Assembly: GCA_032358255.1 (NCBI GenBank)
Contig: JAULBX010004332.1
Location: forward strand, 1-64,000
Reading direction: 5' to 3'
DNA: 64,000 nt
Origin: Heterotrichella gracilis
Taxonomy: Eukaryota > Sar > Xanthophyceae > Tribonematales > Xanthonemataceae
In this document: positions 27,101 to 38,341 of the stretch, in pieces
Position numbering within the stretch: the first letter of the stretch is position 1
Layout of the letters: each line of letters starts with the position of its first letter
Notes under the pieces: generated by a model
Seen by the model: the letters and a program-made list of their open reading frames with translations, nothing else
Databases searched by the model: none
What the model was told of the DNA's origin: nothing
Made by a program: the position numbers and the translations under genes

Positions 27101-28212
27101 TTGGCAAGAATCTGTCAGTTTTCTGGACGGCCCACCACCCACCACCCCCACCACCCCGACGCCACCCCAACTCCCTGCCCCTGTCCCCTCCCACGATCGC
27201 TTTGAGGTCATCATCGGATCGGATGTGGTGTACGACTGGGGGCAGGACCGGCTGGTGCCGGCGGTATTGGCGCACAGGCTGGCGCCAGGCGGGAGGGCGT
27301 TGATAGCGGGGACAGTCAGGGAGCAGGTGGGTGGTTGTGTGGGGGGAGGGTCTACTTCATTGGTAGTGTGCAATGTTGCTTGGCGTGTGCAGTGCATTGG
27401 CTGCTTGTGACTGCAGCCAAAGAAGAAGGTGGCGGGATGGTGTTGGTAGATGCAGTGCTGCCACACAGGCTGGTGCCGCTGGGGGAGGGCGCTGATAGCC
27501 GGGGCAGTCAGGGAGCAGATGGTTGGCAGTGGGAGCTGTTTTGTTTTTGCACTTGATGGTTGGATTATGAATTTCCGCAGCCAAAGCCCCTTCTGTGTGA
27601 GTTCACACAGAAATGTGGCACCTCCGCCAGGCGTTGAGATTTGTTTGCAGAGACATGGTTGTATGGATACCCAATCATTCAAATGAAAATAAATGCCTTT
27701 AGGCTCCCAGGTATGCAGGCGCCTGTCAGCTGTCAGCTTTACTGTAACCATGCAACTGTCAATAATTGTGCATGAGCCATCACCTGGCAGTGGCATGGCG
27801 TGCGAAAACCAACGCTGCATGAATCGCACCTGGGGCAGCGTGAACATGTAGCTGGAATTTCAAATCTCCCATCCCACCTTGTAGTCTCTGTTTATTAGCC
27901 TGGAAAATTCACGTGTAGCTGTAGCTGTACCTGTAACCCCCACTCCCACCCATCCCACCCCCACACAGGCCTGTCTGACAATCCCCCTCACTCGGTTTCT
28001 GCCTGCAGGCCCTGTTTGACAGCCTGTACACTCACTTGCGCGCGCGTGGCCTGCGCGTGGGTGTGCGCCACGTGGCAGCAGGCAGCGGAGACGAGGGGGT
28101 GATGGGGCGGGAAGGGGACTACGAGGGTGGCTTTGTCATGCTGGCGGTGGAGCATGCGGGGGCACCTGCAGGGGGGTGGCACAGGGACGACTGCTTCCCA
28201 CAGGGGGAGTAG
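24195..28212 (+). CDS. Class I SAM-dependent protein methyltransferase, METTL21/FAM86-like, with ARM-like N-terminal part
   Basis: Exons: 24195-24292, 24380-24443, 24638-24695, 24878-24951, about 25157-25220, 25467-25696, 26076-26181, 26368-26470, 26644-26759, 27075-27326 and 28009-28212. The N-terminal ~100 residues are helical (LVELSDAVNNSEAYAEE, TAGAVETLTNMLERL, LDHASRVISACSG). Then come YGWLTSPWW and GLGARVWMVAHMLCR, typical of the METTL21 N-cap. The SAM site is VLEVGSGCGVGGILAAKLGA (motif I), then VVLTDHTPAILDNLR. Further on are LLDWQE and EVIIGSDVVYDW, the catalytic-side DxxY motif of lysine methyltransferases. Exon 9 inserts an acidic loop. The exon 4/5 join does not keep the expected frame: exon 4 ends in phase 0, while exon 5 reads best (DDPHIVHGVREVLTALAPAE) with one carried base. 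The N-terminal exons may therefore be spliced differently or be a separate gene. The target protein is unknown. A TGTAA lies at 28457. Confidence 0.8.
27240..27518 (+). repeat. Exon 10 3' end duplicated in the following intron
   Basis: Bases about 27260-27326 (end of exon 10) recur at about 27450-27518, offset about 191-192 bases. Shared blocks include acaggctgg, gggagggcg, tgatagc and the 14 bases cagtcagggagcag. The second copy lacks a donor: GTGGGT after the real exon is ATGGTT in the copy. Confidence 0.85.
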
Positions 28213-29241
28213 AGTATGGTCTAGTACCTGTGCAGCCTGTTTTCAAAACAGGGGCAGTTGTCAAGAAAGAGGATTCAGCAAAGAGAAAGGCATCGCCCAT
28301 GGGAGGGGTGAAGGGGCGGGGGATGTGGGGAGAGGAGGGAGTGGAGGGAGAGGCGGTGGACAGCTTGGTGGCGGAGGAGTAGGGGTGGGGTTAGTGCAAT
28401 GGAGGTGCTCACCACATTTGCCAGTGGGGGTTAAATATCTGAGGAGGGGGATTGGCTGTAATGCACACAAGCACAGGCTGCTGGCCTGCCAACGGCTGCT
28501 GTTGACACGTCATGTTTATGATATTGGGTTTGCTCATTGATAACCTACCATGGGGGCAATGTCTGTCTCAGATTGTCCGTCTGTTGCATATTATTGCTGG
28601 AAAAAATTAGCAATTGACAATCAGCGCTGCACAAACCATTGTTTACATTTAATAAATTATATTGTAGGTTGCAATTGTATTGACATCAAACCATGTGGCT
28701 AGTCAGTTGATTATTTGATCATTGTCAGGATAAAAATCCTTGGAAGATAGCTATCTGAGACTTTCAACCAGCTGTGCAATATCTATGGCACTGCCAGTGA
28801 TATTATGATGTAATATGCTCCTATGCATATATGTCATTGACAAAAACAAAATCCACATACCATAATTATTACCGGACCAGCAACAACCCGCCAGCTTGAC
28901 GCATGCTACAATTGCTGAGTTTTCACAAATACTATTGCCATGGCAATAACTTATAGTTTCATATGACATGAAAATTTCACTCGATTACCGTGCAACAAGC
29001 GAGCAACACGCAGTAACTTAAAGCACAAAACAAAGCAATCGTTGGCAAGCAGTGTCCGCAACATCTGATTTAGATTTTCAAACATCATGATTCATGCCAT
29101 CTGATGCCATGCCATATAACATCCTTTCCATTCCGTTTTGCAAAATTTAATGGGCATGGCTGTCCAAAACTTGAGCCCCGCAGGACTCCTCCTCAGCCCG
29201 CTGATCAACTAACGAATCCCAAAGAGCGAGGTAGCCTGTCA
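28213..29241. other. AT-richer convergent spacer, gene-free
   Basis: This is the 3' flank of the methyltransferase (+) and coiled-coil (-) genes. It is clearly AT-richer than the flanking exons, and no ORF, RNA gene or repeat was recognised. Confidence 0.5.
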
Positions 29242-32200
29242 TCACTCCATCATCATGATGCATCTGGGATGCTCTCCCATACTGGCACATTGCTCCCTGG
29301 GGACCTTGTTGCAAAATTGCCTTGGAGCGCCATGAAGGCTGCTAGCTAGCCAGACAACATTGGCGGATGGATGGGGCCCTTTCCCTTGATACGTGCTCAC
29401 AAGCCACCTGAGGTAGTCACGGTCACCACGCGCACCGTGACTGGCCAGTTGCTGCAACGACATGCCCGCATGCTTAGGCAACCTCAGCACCACCAGTCCG
29501 TCTGCTGACCATTGCAGCTTCCTGCCGGGCTCCAGAAACCCTTCTGGGGGCTCGCAGTAGTCGGCAAGCCCTCTTGGTCCATTTGCTGTGGTAGGAAGAT
29601 GGCGCCGAAGCTGCCCCTCCATGGACTGCACGGCCCTTTGGAAGACAGCACCTGGCTGGGGATTGGGAGTAGCAGACCGTCCTGGTGCTGGAGAGGGTGC
29701 AGGTGCTGATGTGCGTGCTGGCGCAGGTGTGGGTACTGGTGCTGGTGCGGATGCTGGTGCTGATGTGCGTGCTGGCGCCGGTGTGGGTACTGGTGCTGGT
29801 GCGGGTGCGGGTGCTGGCGCGGATGCTGGTGCCCAATTCGGAGATGGTGCTTGGACTTGTGCACGAAGAGCTGGAGCTGGAGATGAAGTTGGAGCTGGAG
29901 ATGGTATTGCCAATGATGCAATTGCAGTGCCTAGCTGCCTGCGCAGTATACCATTGTCCATGTTGAGGGACACATTCTCATCGCCAAGCTGCTGTAGCTT
30001 GGCCATTGCAACCCTGTGCAAGGCCTGCAACTCCTGCAACTGTGCAACACTGGCCGTGTTCTCTTGGCGCACCACAGCTATCTGCTCCTGGGCATCAGCA
30101 AGCTCTGCCGCGAGGCTGGCATACATTACGGTTGCCTCCTGAGAAGAGAAGCATTAAAAGTGAAATGAACATGCGGGAAGTCGTGGTTAATACATATCAA
30201 TGGTGCACTGTGTATGCCAGAAAAATCCCGCACTGCATGTGCACAGTGTGATACAAACTCAAATTGAATCAGTACTACTAGTAGCATTAGAATGCATCTG
30301 ATGCCAGTACCTGTAACTCCTGCAATTTTGCTGTATACACTGCCAGTAATTCTTGCTTCTCGCCCACAGCTGCATCAACTTTGCCCTGAAGCTTAGTGAT
30401 GCGCTCCTGACCCAGACCCACCGCACGCTCAAGGGAGCCGTTGAATCCAGTCAGCTTCTCATTGAGGCCATCTTTCTCCGCCACAAGCTGCTCCAATCTG
30501 GCCACTTTGTCATTGGCTACAGCCCTGTCCCGCCCTGCAGCTGCAATCTGGTCGCGTAGCTGAGCCATTTGTGCCACCAGGTCCACTATCCTCCGCTCCA
30601 ACGCAAGCTTCTCTGCAACAATACTAGCATTCTGCTCTTGCAGAGCCTTCAGCTCTGCCTTCAACAAGCTCCGCTGCTTCATTGCCTTTGCCAGCTGCTC
30701 ACTGGCAGATGAAACCTGTTCAGTTGCACTGCCCAGCTGCCTGCACAGATCAGCATTGTCTGTAGTGAGGGACGCATTCTCATTGCCAAGCTGTTGTAAC
30801 TTGGCCGCGGCATCTCCATGCAAGGCCTGTACCTCCCGCAGCTGCGTAGCACTAGCCGTGTTCTCCTGGCGCAGTAACCCTATCTGCTGGTGGGCATCAG
30901 CAAGCTCTGCCGCGAGGCTGGCATACTTCTGGGATGTCTCCTGCAAACAAGGAACACCATGTTTGACCTCTGTGATTATGCAAATTGAATATCCTGACAT
31001 GGTGTAAGTCACAGTCAGCTGAGTTTCACACATTTTAGGTGTACACAAGCAAGCCTGCATGTGACATCAGGTTGATCGATGTAAGGGATTCCCTTATGTG
31101 CGTTGCGCATGCGATGCGCAGCGCTGGCCATGCCATTTAACAAGAAGAGGGCAATAAAAAACGCCCACAGGTGACAGCCAGGCACAACACACACATACAC
31201 AGGGCATGTTCCACCCCACCAGACACCAAAAACAACTACGCTGGTGCAGTACCTGTAACTCCTGCGATTTTGCTGTGTACACTGCCAGTAATTTCTGCTT
31301 CTCTACCTTAGCTGCATATGCATCAAATTTGCTCTGAAGCTTGGTGATGTGCTGCTTATTGAGGCCATCATTCTCCGCCACAAGCTGCTCCAATCTGGCC
31401 ACTTTTTCATTGGCTGCGGCCCTGTCCTGGCCTGCAGCTGCAACCTGGTCGCGTAGCTGAGCTTTCAGTGCCTTTAGCTGCAAGTGTAACTCTTTGAGCT
31501 GGGACTTTCGAGCTTCCTCCAATTTCCTGGCTGAGGCCATGGCAGCCTCCATCTGCCTTCTGGACTTTTCAACATCCGCTGCTGCTGCTGCTGCTGCTGT
31601 TGCTGCTACTGGTGTACTGGTGGCTGAAGATTGAGATGGTGTTGATGCTTGGGCCGGGGATGGTCTCCATGTGAACACACTTTGAAAGGGAGCTGCCCCA
31701 GCACCAAAATTGAAAGCCGCAGGTGCCACCGTGGTCGCCTGTGGTGCGGCACTGGTGGTGCAAAACATGTTGCTGCTACCAAAGCTGAGCGTGGTTTGCC
31801 GCGTCTGACAGCCCACCTCGGTAGCCTGCGCTGGCATTTCTGGAAGCTTATCTTGTTCTGGTGAGGCATCAGCTCCAGGGGATGATGGCAAGTCCACCAC
31901 AGAACCAGCCTGCGTAGCAACAATCATGTTTAATCAGATAAGGATTCAGCCTACGGGTCGTGTCATTATATAATATTGTATAAAATCTCATTTCTCATTT
32001 CTGTTGAACATGTTGCCCCCTGCAGAAGGGCAATGTTGTCATATTCCTTCCTATTTCACGTACCAGAATGATTCCGCCTGAGTTTGGTTATATCAGCTGT
32101 GTAACTACCCAATGTTTAGGGTTTAGGGTTTAGGGTTTAGGGTTTGCAGGACCTCAAGTCGCAGCTGCAGCAGGACCTCAAGTCGCGTGGGATCAATAAG

Positions 32201-33625
32201 TGGTTCAAACAGTGCCAGGAAAGAGCTGCGTGGCGCCGCATATGCAAGACCGACTGCTAATCTGGCTGTATTGCTGGAATGCATGTAACTAACTAACTAA
32301 CAAACTACCCAATGTTTAACTCAACCATTACCATCCCACAACAGTGAGCTACACGGCCAAGCTGCACATGCCAGGGCAGCAAATTCTTCCAGGGGTGCTG
32401 TGGCTCATCATCACATAACACAGGGACGCATATACAGACTTGCCTGATCACTGATCCAAGGCCCACAGATCCTGGAATGACCGGCATATCCATACTGCAT
32501 ACGCAATGCACATATGCCTGGCAAAAAAACACAAAAGGAAAAATTGCAATACATACCTGCCCCAAGCTAAAAACCACGCATTAATGCAATAAAGTAAATC
32601 CATGCATTGATGCAATGATGCAGTTTTAATCATTCAATGAAGTTGAACAATTGTGGCATATGGTAGGGGAAACATTGAACAGAAGGGCAATGCCCTTTTC
32701 TTTGCTAAATCCTCGCCTGTTCAAGGACAGGCTGCCTAGACACTCATTATAAATATTTATCTGGTTGACCTATCCCATGCATGGGCTGATCTATTTAATG
32801 CAAAGTTACTGGCCACAGCCACTAATCGGTTACTTATAAAGCGACTTACATCATGCTCCCTGTCAGCGGCAACCTCCCCTTCAGCTGCAACTTCACCGTG
32901 CCCTGTCTCTGTTGCAGCACTGGAACTGTGTGAAACACCATCAGCAGCAGACCTGCAGCAGAATCATACCTCACACAGTGGCAGTGGCAGTGGACCAGGT
33001 CATGGCCAGGTCCATGAACTTCAGTACTGAGTCTTTGAATGAGGCGTCAACAGTTATGTGAGTTCTGGCATGCAATACAGCCAGATCTGCATTACATGCC
33101 TTGCGCCAGCCAACCCTGTCCTGTCACTGCATTGGCAGGCGCTAATGCAACGTTCTGTAGGATCGCCACGGCACATACAGACATTCATGCAGCATGTCAT
33201 GCAGCAGTCATGCGCACCAACGCAATTATATATAAAAAAGGGATTCAATATGCTGGTTTGCATACACAAATAAAAAGCCTCCATTAATGGGCGCTAACCA
33301 GCCTCCAGTGATATGCCTAGGGTAAAGGTTTAGGGTTTGGGTGGTGCACTCTGTCACAATAACAATCGCACTGCTTTCACCTGCATGCATACGCACTGCA
33401 TGCTACTACCATACTGTATCACACTGCTGCAACTTGCGGCCGAAACACTGCGGCAGAAACACTACTGCCGCATGGCATGCATATGCACTGCTGGGCCCAC
33501 CTGGCAGGCACGATGGGTGGTACCACCAGTCGCTTGTTCGTGACGTCTCCCTGCACATCTGGTTTCACCTCCAACGCCTCATGTGGTGACTTTTCGTGGG
33601 CCATTGGTTGCCAGCGGCTGGTCAT
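29242..33625 (-). CDS. Coiled-coil protein from duplicated exons, with an Ala-Pro repeat and a C-terminal ExoX-C/DUF3820-like segment
   Basis: Five exons in phase: 33625-33501, 32952-32850, 31909-31253, 30940-30311 and 30138-29242 (803 aa). The end of exon 3 and the bulk of exon 4 encode related coiled coils (ARLEQLVAEN / ARLEQLVAEK; LLAVYTAKSQELQ / LLAVYTAKLQELQ). The starts of exons 4 and 5 are also related (YASLAAELADAHQQI / YASLAAELADAQEQI; RQENTAS in both). Exon 3 begins with a Ser/Ala/Pro-rich region and a poly-Ala run from (CTG)n at about 31575. Exon 5 has an Ala-Pro repeat (PVPTPAPARTSAPA, twice). The C-terminal ~60 residues (LRLPKHAGMSLQQL, then DYLRWLVSTYQGKGP) recall the hGKhxGxxLxxL...DYLrWl pattern of ExoX-C/DUF3820 modules, although the first glycine is replaced. 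Function is unknown. Exons 1 and 2 rest on phase agreement only. Confidence 0.7.
29685..29850 (-). repeat. Ala-Pro coding minisatellite
   Basis: Repeats of about 60 bases encode PVPTPAPARTSAPA-like units. On the plus strand the runs of ggtgctggtg and ggtgcgggtg are imperfect. Confidence 0.8.
32103..32318 (+). mobile_element. 5'-truncated non-LTR retrotransposon (LINE) 3' end with 16-bp target-site duplication
   Basis: The bases AACTACCCAATGTTTA occur at 32103-32118 and again, identically, at 32303-32318. Between them lie 184 bases. These start with about four TTTAGGG units, continue with a short frame (QDLKSQLQQDLKSRGINKWF, then KQCQERAAWRRICKTDC and stop), and end in a TAAC-repeat tail (taactaactaactaac). 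A Cys/Trp-rich WxxxCxxRxxWRR ending resembles the C-terminus of LINE ORF2 proteins, although the family is not named. It sits in intron 2 of the coiled-coil gene, antisense to it. A perfect duplication suggests a young insertion. Confidence 0.8.
32115..32147 (+). repeat. Interstitial telomere-like repeat (TTTAGGG)4
   Basis: About four tandem plant-type units at the 5' end of the LINE fragment; it begins at the insertion junction. Confidence 0.85.
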
Positions 33626-34067
33626 GTGGGTATTGGTTATGGCCGCCTGAAACGCCTGGTCGGTGTTTGGGTCGTTTAGGTTTGCAACCCTCGGTGACCG
33701 GTACAGTCACCTTGCGAAGATATCGGCGATAGAAAAGTAAAGTGAAGTAAAACAACACCAAAGGCGTAGCTAAGGTGGACCAGTGCACGGTTTCGAGGCG
33801 GGCCACTGATAGTGCTGGTACCAGTGCACTGTACAGGTTGGCCCTCGAGCACTGCTGCCAGGTAGCGCCAAAGACCTGCAGAGCATCCTTCAGCACACCG
33901 CTTGCAAGTGCAATTGATGTTGAATGGTCAGCCAGTGTGGCTGGCCAGAATGGCTGAGTATTGTTTGGTTGCGGGTGCATAGTGTTCAGCTTTGCGAATT
34001 TGAAGGCCCTAGGGTGGGAATCAGCTAGCAGGCTGGACGCACATAATATGTGCCGCACAGTATACAA
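33579..34067 (-). other. Doubtful ORF with one hydrophobic segment
   Basis: A 162-codon frame contains a probable membrane segment (LVLFYFTLLFYRRYL) followed by a basic tail. It overlaps exon 1 of the coiled-coil gene in another frame. It could be an upstream exon or chance; no homologue is recognised. Confidence 0.2.
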
Positions 34068-34935
34068 GCACCCCTGTCTATTTCTAAGTCACTAGTAGTA
34101 GTACTAGACAGAGCCTGGCAGTCACGCTAGTGTGTAGAGTCGCCGCGGCAAGCGTTATAATTATGAAGCTTTCATCGGGCTTGTCTCCATGGACCGGCGT
34201 CTCCATCGGGCGTGTCCCCATCGGGCGTGTCTCCATCATGGCCGAGTAGGCCGAGTCGGCCGTGCTCATCATCTATTCCCACGCCTCTACATCTAGGGAA
34301 AGTACCAATGCTCGACAAGATGCATGCGTGTGCGGATTTGGCGAGGAGGGTATCGCCGATGTGTGATCCTTGCAAGTGCCCGCTGCAGCTGGTAGCAGAC
34401 AAGGTCGGAAATCACCACTGGTGACCCACATACTAAGAAGACCCGGTTGATACTAAATGTTTGCATTCTTACCACAGCACTTGCCTTAGGCTTGTAGACG
34501 CCATGGAGCACTAGCACTGTCGCGGAATACATATCAACTTCATGAACCACTCTGCAGTCACTACAGGATGCTGCTGCTGAGCACAAGGTTGCTGCACAGG
34601 CCGTGTACATCGTCACGATGAAGGAAACGGTCACTGTAGTTCAGAAGAATGCATTGGCACTGTATCAACCAGGCGGGCGTGCTTCAAAGTCCTGGATACT
34701 CTGACCTAGCCTGGCCCAGAAGGCCCGGTTCAGTGGGTTACCAACACTATCACCAAATATTAACACCTTTCAGCACCTAGGCTAAGCCAGTGCTTGAGGT
34801 CTGAGCCCTAGCTGACCCTGCATAGCATGCAGCATAGCAACGTTTTATTCAAGCAATCAGTGCGTGAGCACGCGCATCAGCAAACCAGCCAACTTTGCCC
34901 CAGTTATAGCCCACCCTGACTCTCAAAGCAGGCCC
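33626..34935. other. Divergent spacer with a 15-bp minisatellite
   Basis: The spacer lies between the coiled-coil gene (-) and the FkbM-like gene (+). Near 34172-34240 a 15-base unit (ccatcgggcgtgtct) repeats about four times imperfectly. No other gene is supported. Confidence 0.45.
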
Positions 34936-37900
34936 ATGGCACTACAGCGAGGGCCCCATGGCCCCATGCAGCGACTATCTAGGCGCCACATGCGGTCAGC
35001 TGCCAAAGCAGCCTCAGCCTGCCTGCTCTTTGTCCTCCTATTTGGGGCAATCATGAAACTCCACCATGGCACCACATGGCTCTCCGCGCTGCACAAGGGG
35101 TGTGAAACGGGGGGGGAATCTACAGCCTCCTTAGGTGGCGGTGGTGGGGATGATGACAGCCAATGGGAGCGGTTCAGCCGGCATGTGTACAAAGTGCCTG
35201 GCGCGCATGACCACGTGGAGGCATTTCCTCAAACAGGTGGGTGACAGGGATGGGTGGCGCTAGGGTTTCTTAGGGTTTTTGCGTGTTGCGCCTGTGGGGG
35301 TACCAGCTGAGGTGTCGCATTGGGTTGTGCAGGTGCATCGATTACATGTTAGAGCAATACCTGCATGCTGTGCAGACGTGTATGCCATGCGGCACTTAAC
35401 TGTGTTGGTCAGTTGCATGCTGCAGCAAGCTGTAGACCCACATGCGGGCATATTCATATACAGCAAAGTTGCATGCGTAGGGCATGCTGCAGTCCCATGC
35501 GGCAGACTCGCACGCACAGCCGCAATGCTACATAGAGCCACGTAATCCATGCAGGCCCGGGGAGGTGACACCCAGCCCTTATGGTGGTGTGCAGGAATGT
35601 CACCTCATCCACCAAATTACCCCTGTGTCTGTGAGGGTGCCCACACGTGAAGCACCACCGCCACAATAGCTGCACATGCGTGTCATTCCACCTTAAGGTA
35701 CCACAATATTACTTTCAAGAATAGTTTACTATTATCACTTTCATTTCTTCCCGCAGGGACCCACCCGCAGTGGGCCGCCATGTCAAAGGAGGCACAAGCC
35801 ATAGCAATTGCCAGGGCACATGCAATCCCCTTGAACGACTCTGACCTGCCCGACTTGTTGGTGCAATTACCGCCCTGGGTGGGTCAAGGAAGGCAGCCGG
35901 GGATCCCGTTGCCACAAGAGGAGGGGCAGCAAGGGGGGCTGTTGATGTATGGGACAGGGAAGGTTCCCGACAGCCTGGCACTGGAGCTGGCCAATGACAA
36001 GGAAGCTTTCCTTGGGCAGAAGTTTGAGGTGAGCAGTGGTTACCTTGGTGCATGCATGCATTTGGGTTGGGCAGGGAATTCCGACAACTTTGTCTCCCAC
36101 CTGCTGGCCAGTGTGTGGCACAAAATACGCGGCGCCATCCCCAGCAATTCCTTGTCACACACCCTGATGCCCATCCTGTGGGCCCCAACAGCATCTGCTG
36201 TACTATCAGGCAACAATGAGCAAAATGATTAATGAGTAAAAAACAAATGCAATGCAACGTATATTGTTATGATGTACTAATAAATTTACTAATAAATTAA
36301 ATGAATGTAGTATTTGTTACGACAACAGATTTTGGTTGCAAAGGCAAAACCTTTTTCAACCTTTCTGGCAATAATTAAAGTTGTGTTCTTTTACTTTGCG
36401 CAGGACAAGTTTGCCTACGAGCACTATTTCTACGGGCGCAGCAGCGGCTTCTTCCTGGAGCTGGGTGCGCTGGATGGGCGCAAGTACAGCAACACATTCT
36501 TCTTCCAGCGCCACCTCAACTGGACAGGCATCCTCATTGAGCCGGCGCTGCACTCATTCCTCAAGCTCAGGTGAGTGGAGATTTCCAGAACATTTGTTTC
36601 TCAAATGCTCTGGACCCACCTTGGCTATCATACAGCAGTAATGCTTCTAAGCATGTTTTTCCAGATGGGCGCGGGGCATGCAAGGTTTTTGGGATGCTAT
36701 CAACTGTACTTCCTCAAGCGTCACCAGTTGACTTCCTGTTCACCCGGCATGCCTGGTGGTCTTGGTTCAGCCTGCTCACACTCAGTGCGGCATCGGCATT
36801 ACCCAGCCATCATGGCATACATTTGTTAACCAGCGGTTCAGGTAGACACAGATCCCTCCATGCATGGTGCACCCTATCACAAATGATCACAACTGACCCA
36901 CCCCCTCTTCTCCACTCAGGTTCAACCGCCCGGGCGCTGTATGCATGCGCGCACTGGTGTACACGTGCAACGCCTTTTGCAGGCTCACGTCATCACTCAC
37001 CCAGCATTTGGTTGGTATCATTGCAGGGGTCCAGCCCTGTCTCACTCACTGCAACATGCGGCATCTCAACCCGCCACCATGGCACGCAAGTTTACACGTT
37101 AATGTCCACAACCGACCCCCACTCCCAACCCTCTCTTAACCCTCTCCCCTCAGGTTCAACCGCCCCGGCGCCATATGCATGCGCGCGCTGGTGTGCGACA
37201 CCTTCCGCAGGGTTGAGTACACCGAGCATGGGTCCATGGGGGGAGTGGTGTCATTCATGGCCCCCGCCTTTCTGACCAAGCACTACAAGGGGGTGCCGTC
37301 TGAGCAGCGGGAGGCGCACACCTACGAGATGCCATGCTTCCCAATCTGGTGGGTGGGTGGGGCATCATGATGGGGGCATCATGCATGTGACAAAGTCTTG
37401 TAGGCATGTGGGAATGGTCTGTTGAGGTAAATGAGTACGCAGGGAATATATGACGCAAGGGATGTAAGTAAGTATTATTGAATCAAGGAAGTAGGAATAT
37501 ATGCACACGCAGCAAGAGAGGAGGCTGGTCCTACCCATGCATGGCAAGCGAGTCGAAATGGGGATGTAAAATTCCTTACTAAATGCTGATGGTGTTGACA
37601 CAAGCAATGCTAGAGTGCAAAAGCGTAGCTGTCATGATACAGCTGTATCTTGAAGCGCCCCCGCCCCCCGCAGGTACCTCCTCCAGCGCTTTGGCGTCAC
37701 CCACATACACCTGTGGTCACTGGATGTGGAGGGGGGGGAGCTCAAGGTGGGTGCAAATATATGGCTTGCAGAAGTAATTCGTGAATTTTCCTTGAGGCTG
37801 AGGCCCTTTGGATATGAAGAGTGGGCTGCATGGCATACATTCAAATGCCGGGCATTTGCTGTTTCAGTGTTGTTGACCTACAATTCGTTGAACACAGCAA

Positions 37901-38341
37901 ATGCTATGAGGTCCAGTATGCTGCGGCAAATCGTGGGAATCGTGCATACCTACAAATGGGCACCCCCAGACATTATCTGAGCAAACGAATCAGCTGATTA
38001 AATTCATTTAATGCGGTGCATTGCGGTGGCTATAAGCTGCTGGTCAAACCTGTGTCAACCCATAAAAAGTACCAAATATAAAAAGATTATTTTTATCAAT
38101 ATTTGCATTGACACCCCTTCCCCCCCTGCAGGTGCTCCAGTCCGCTAACTTCAGTGCTGTGCGTGTGGACGTGTTGGTGGTGGAGGCGGACCACACCAAC
38201 CCGCACAAGGACGCCCAGGTGAGGGCGCTGCTCAAGGGGGAGGGGTTCCGCCTGGACCGCCACCTGGCAAAGAATGACTGGTTTTTGCACAAGGATTTTG
38301 TGCCATCCAGGAGGCCGGAAGAGGTGCTGTATTCAGCGTGA
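34936..38341 (+). CDS. FkbM-like methyltransferase-fold protein with N-terminal membrane anchor
   Basis: Six exons: 34936-35236, 35757-36028, 36404-36570, 37154-37348, 37674-37746 and 38132-38341 (405 aa). A basic N-terminus (MQRLSRRHMRS) precedes one hydrophobic helix at about residues 25-40 (ACLLFVLLFGAIM), typical of a type II Golgi/ER membrane protein. The catalytic part starts with FFLELGALDGRKYSNTFFF and LNWTGILIEP, continues with FNRPGAICMRALVCDTFRR and VEYTEHG, and has the family hallmark LWSLDVEGGELK plus VLQSANF, then VDVLVVEADH. FkbM-type enzymes methylate sugar or polyketide hydroxyls; the substrate here is unknown, and a role in glycan modification in the lumen is inferred. Exon 4 has a second copy in the preceding intron (see findings). 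A TGTAA lies at 38645. Confidence 0.85.
36740..37215 (+). repeat. Tandem duplication that includes a whole extra copy of exon 4
   Basis: Exon 4 starts at 37154. A closely similar sequence starts at 36920, 234 bases upstream, and is also preceded by a pyrimidine tract and CAG. Both encode FNRPGA(V/I)CMRALV. Upstream intron blocks match too (cacccggcatgcctggtggt versus cacccagcatttggttggta), so the unit is about 234 bp. Confidence 0.8.

Noticed and set aside
29685-29850. Possible CRISPR-like regular repeat
   Set aside because: The repeat is coding (Ala-Pro), in frame with the coiled-coil gene, and has no spacers.
34293-34634. 113-codon minus-strand ORF in the divergent spacer
   Set aside because: No family, no splice partners and low-quality composition.
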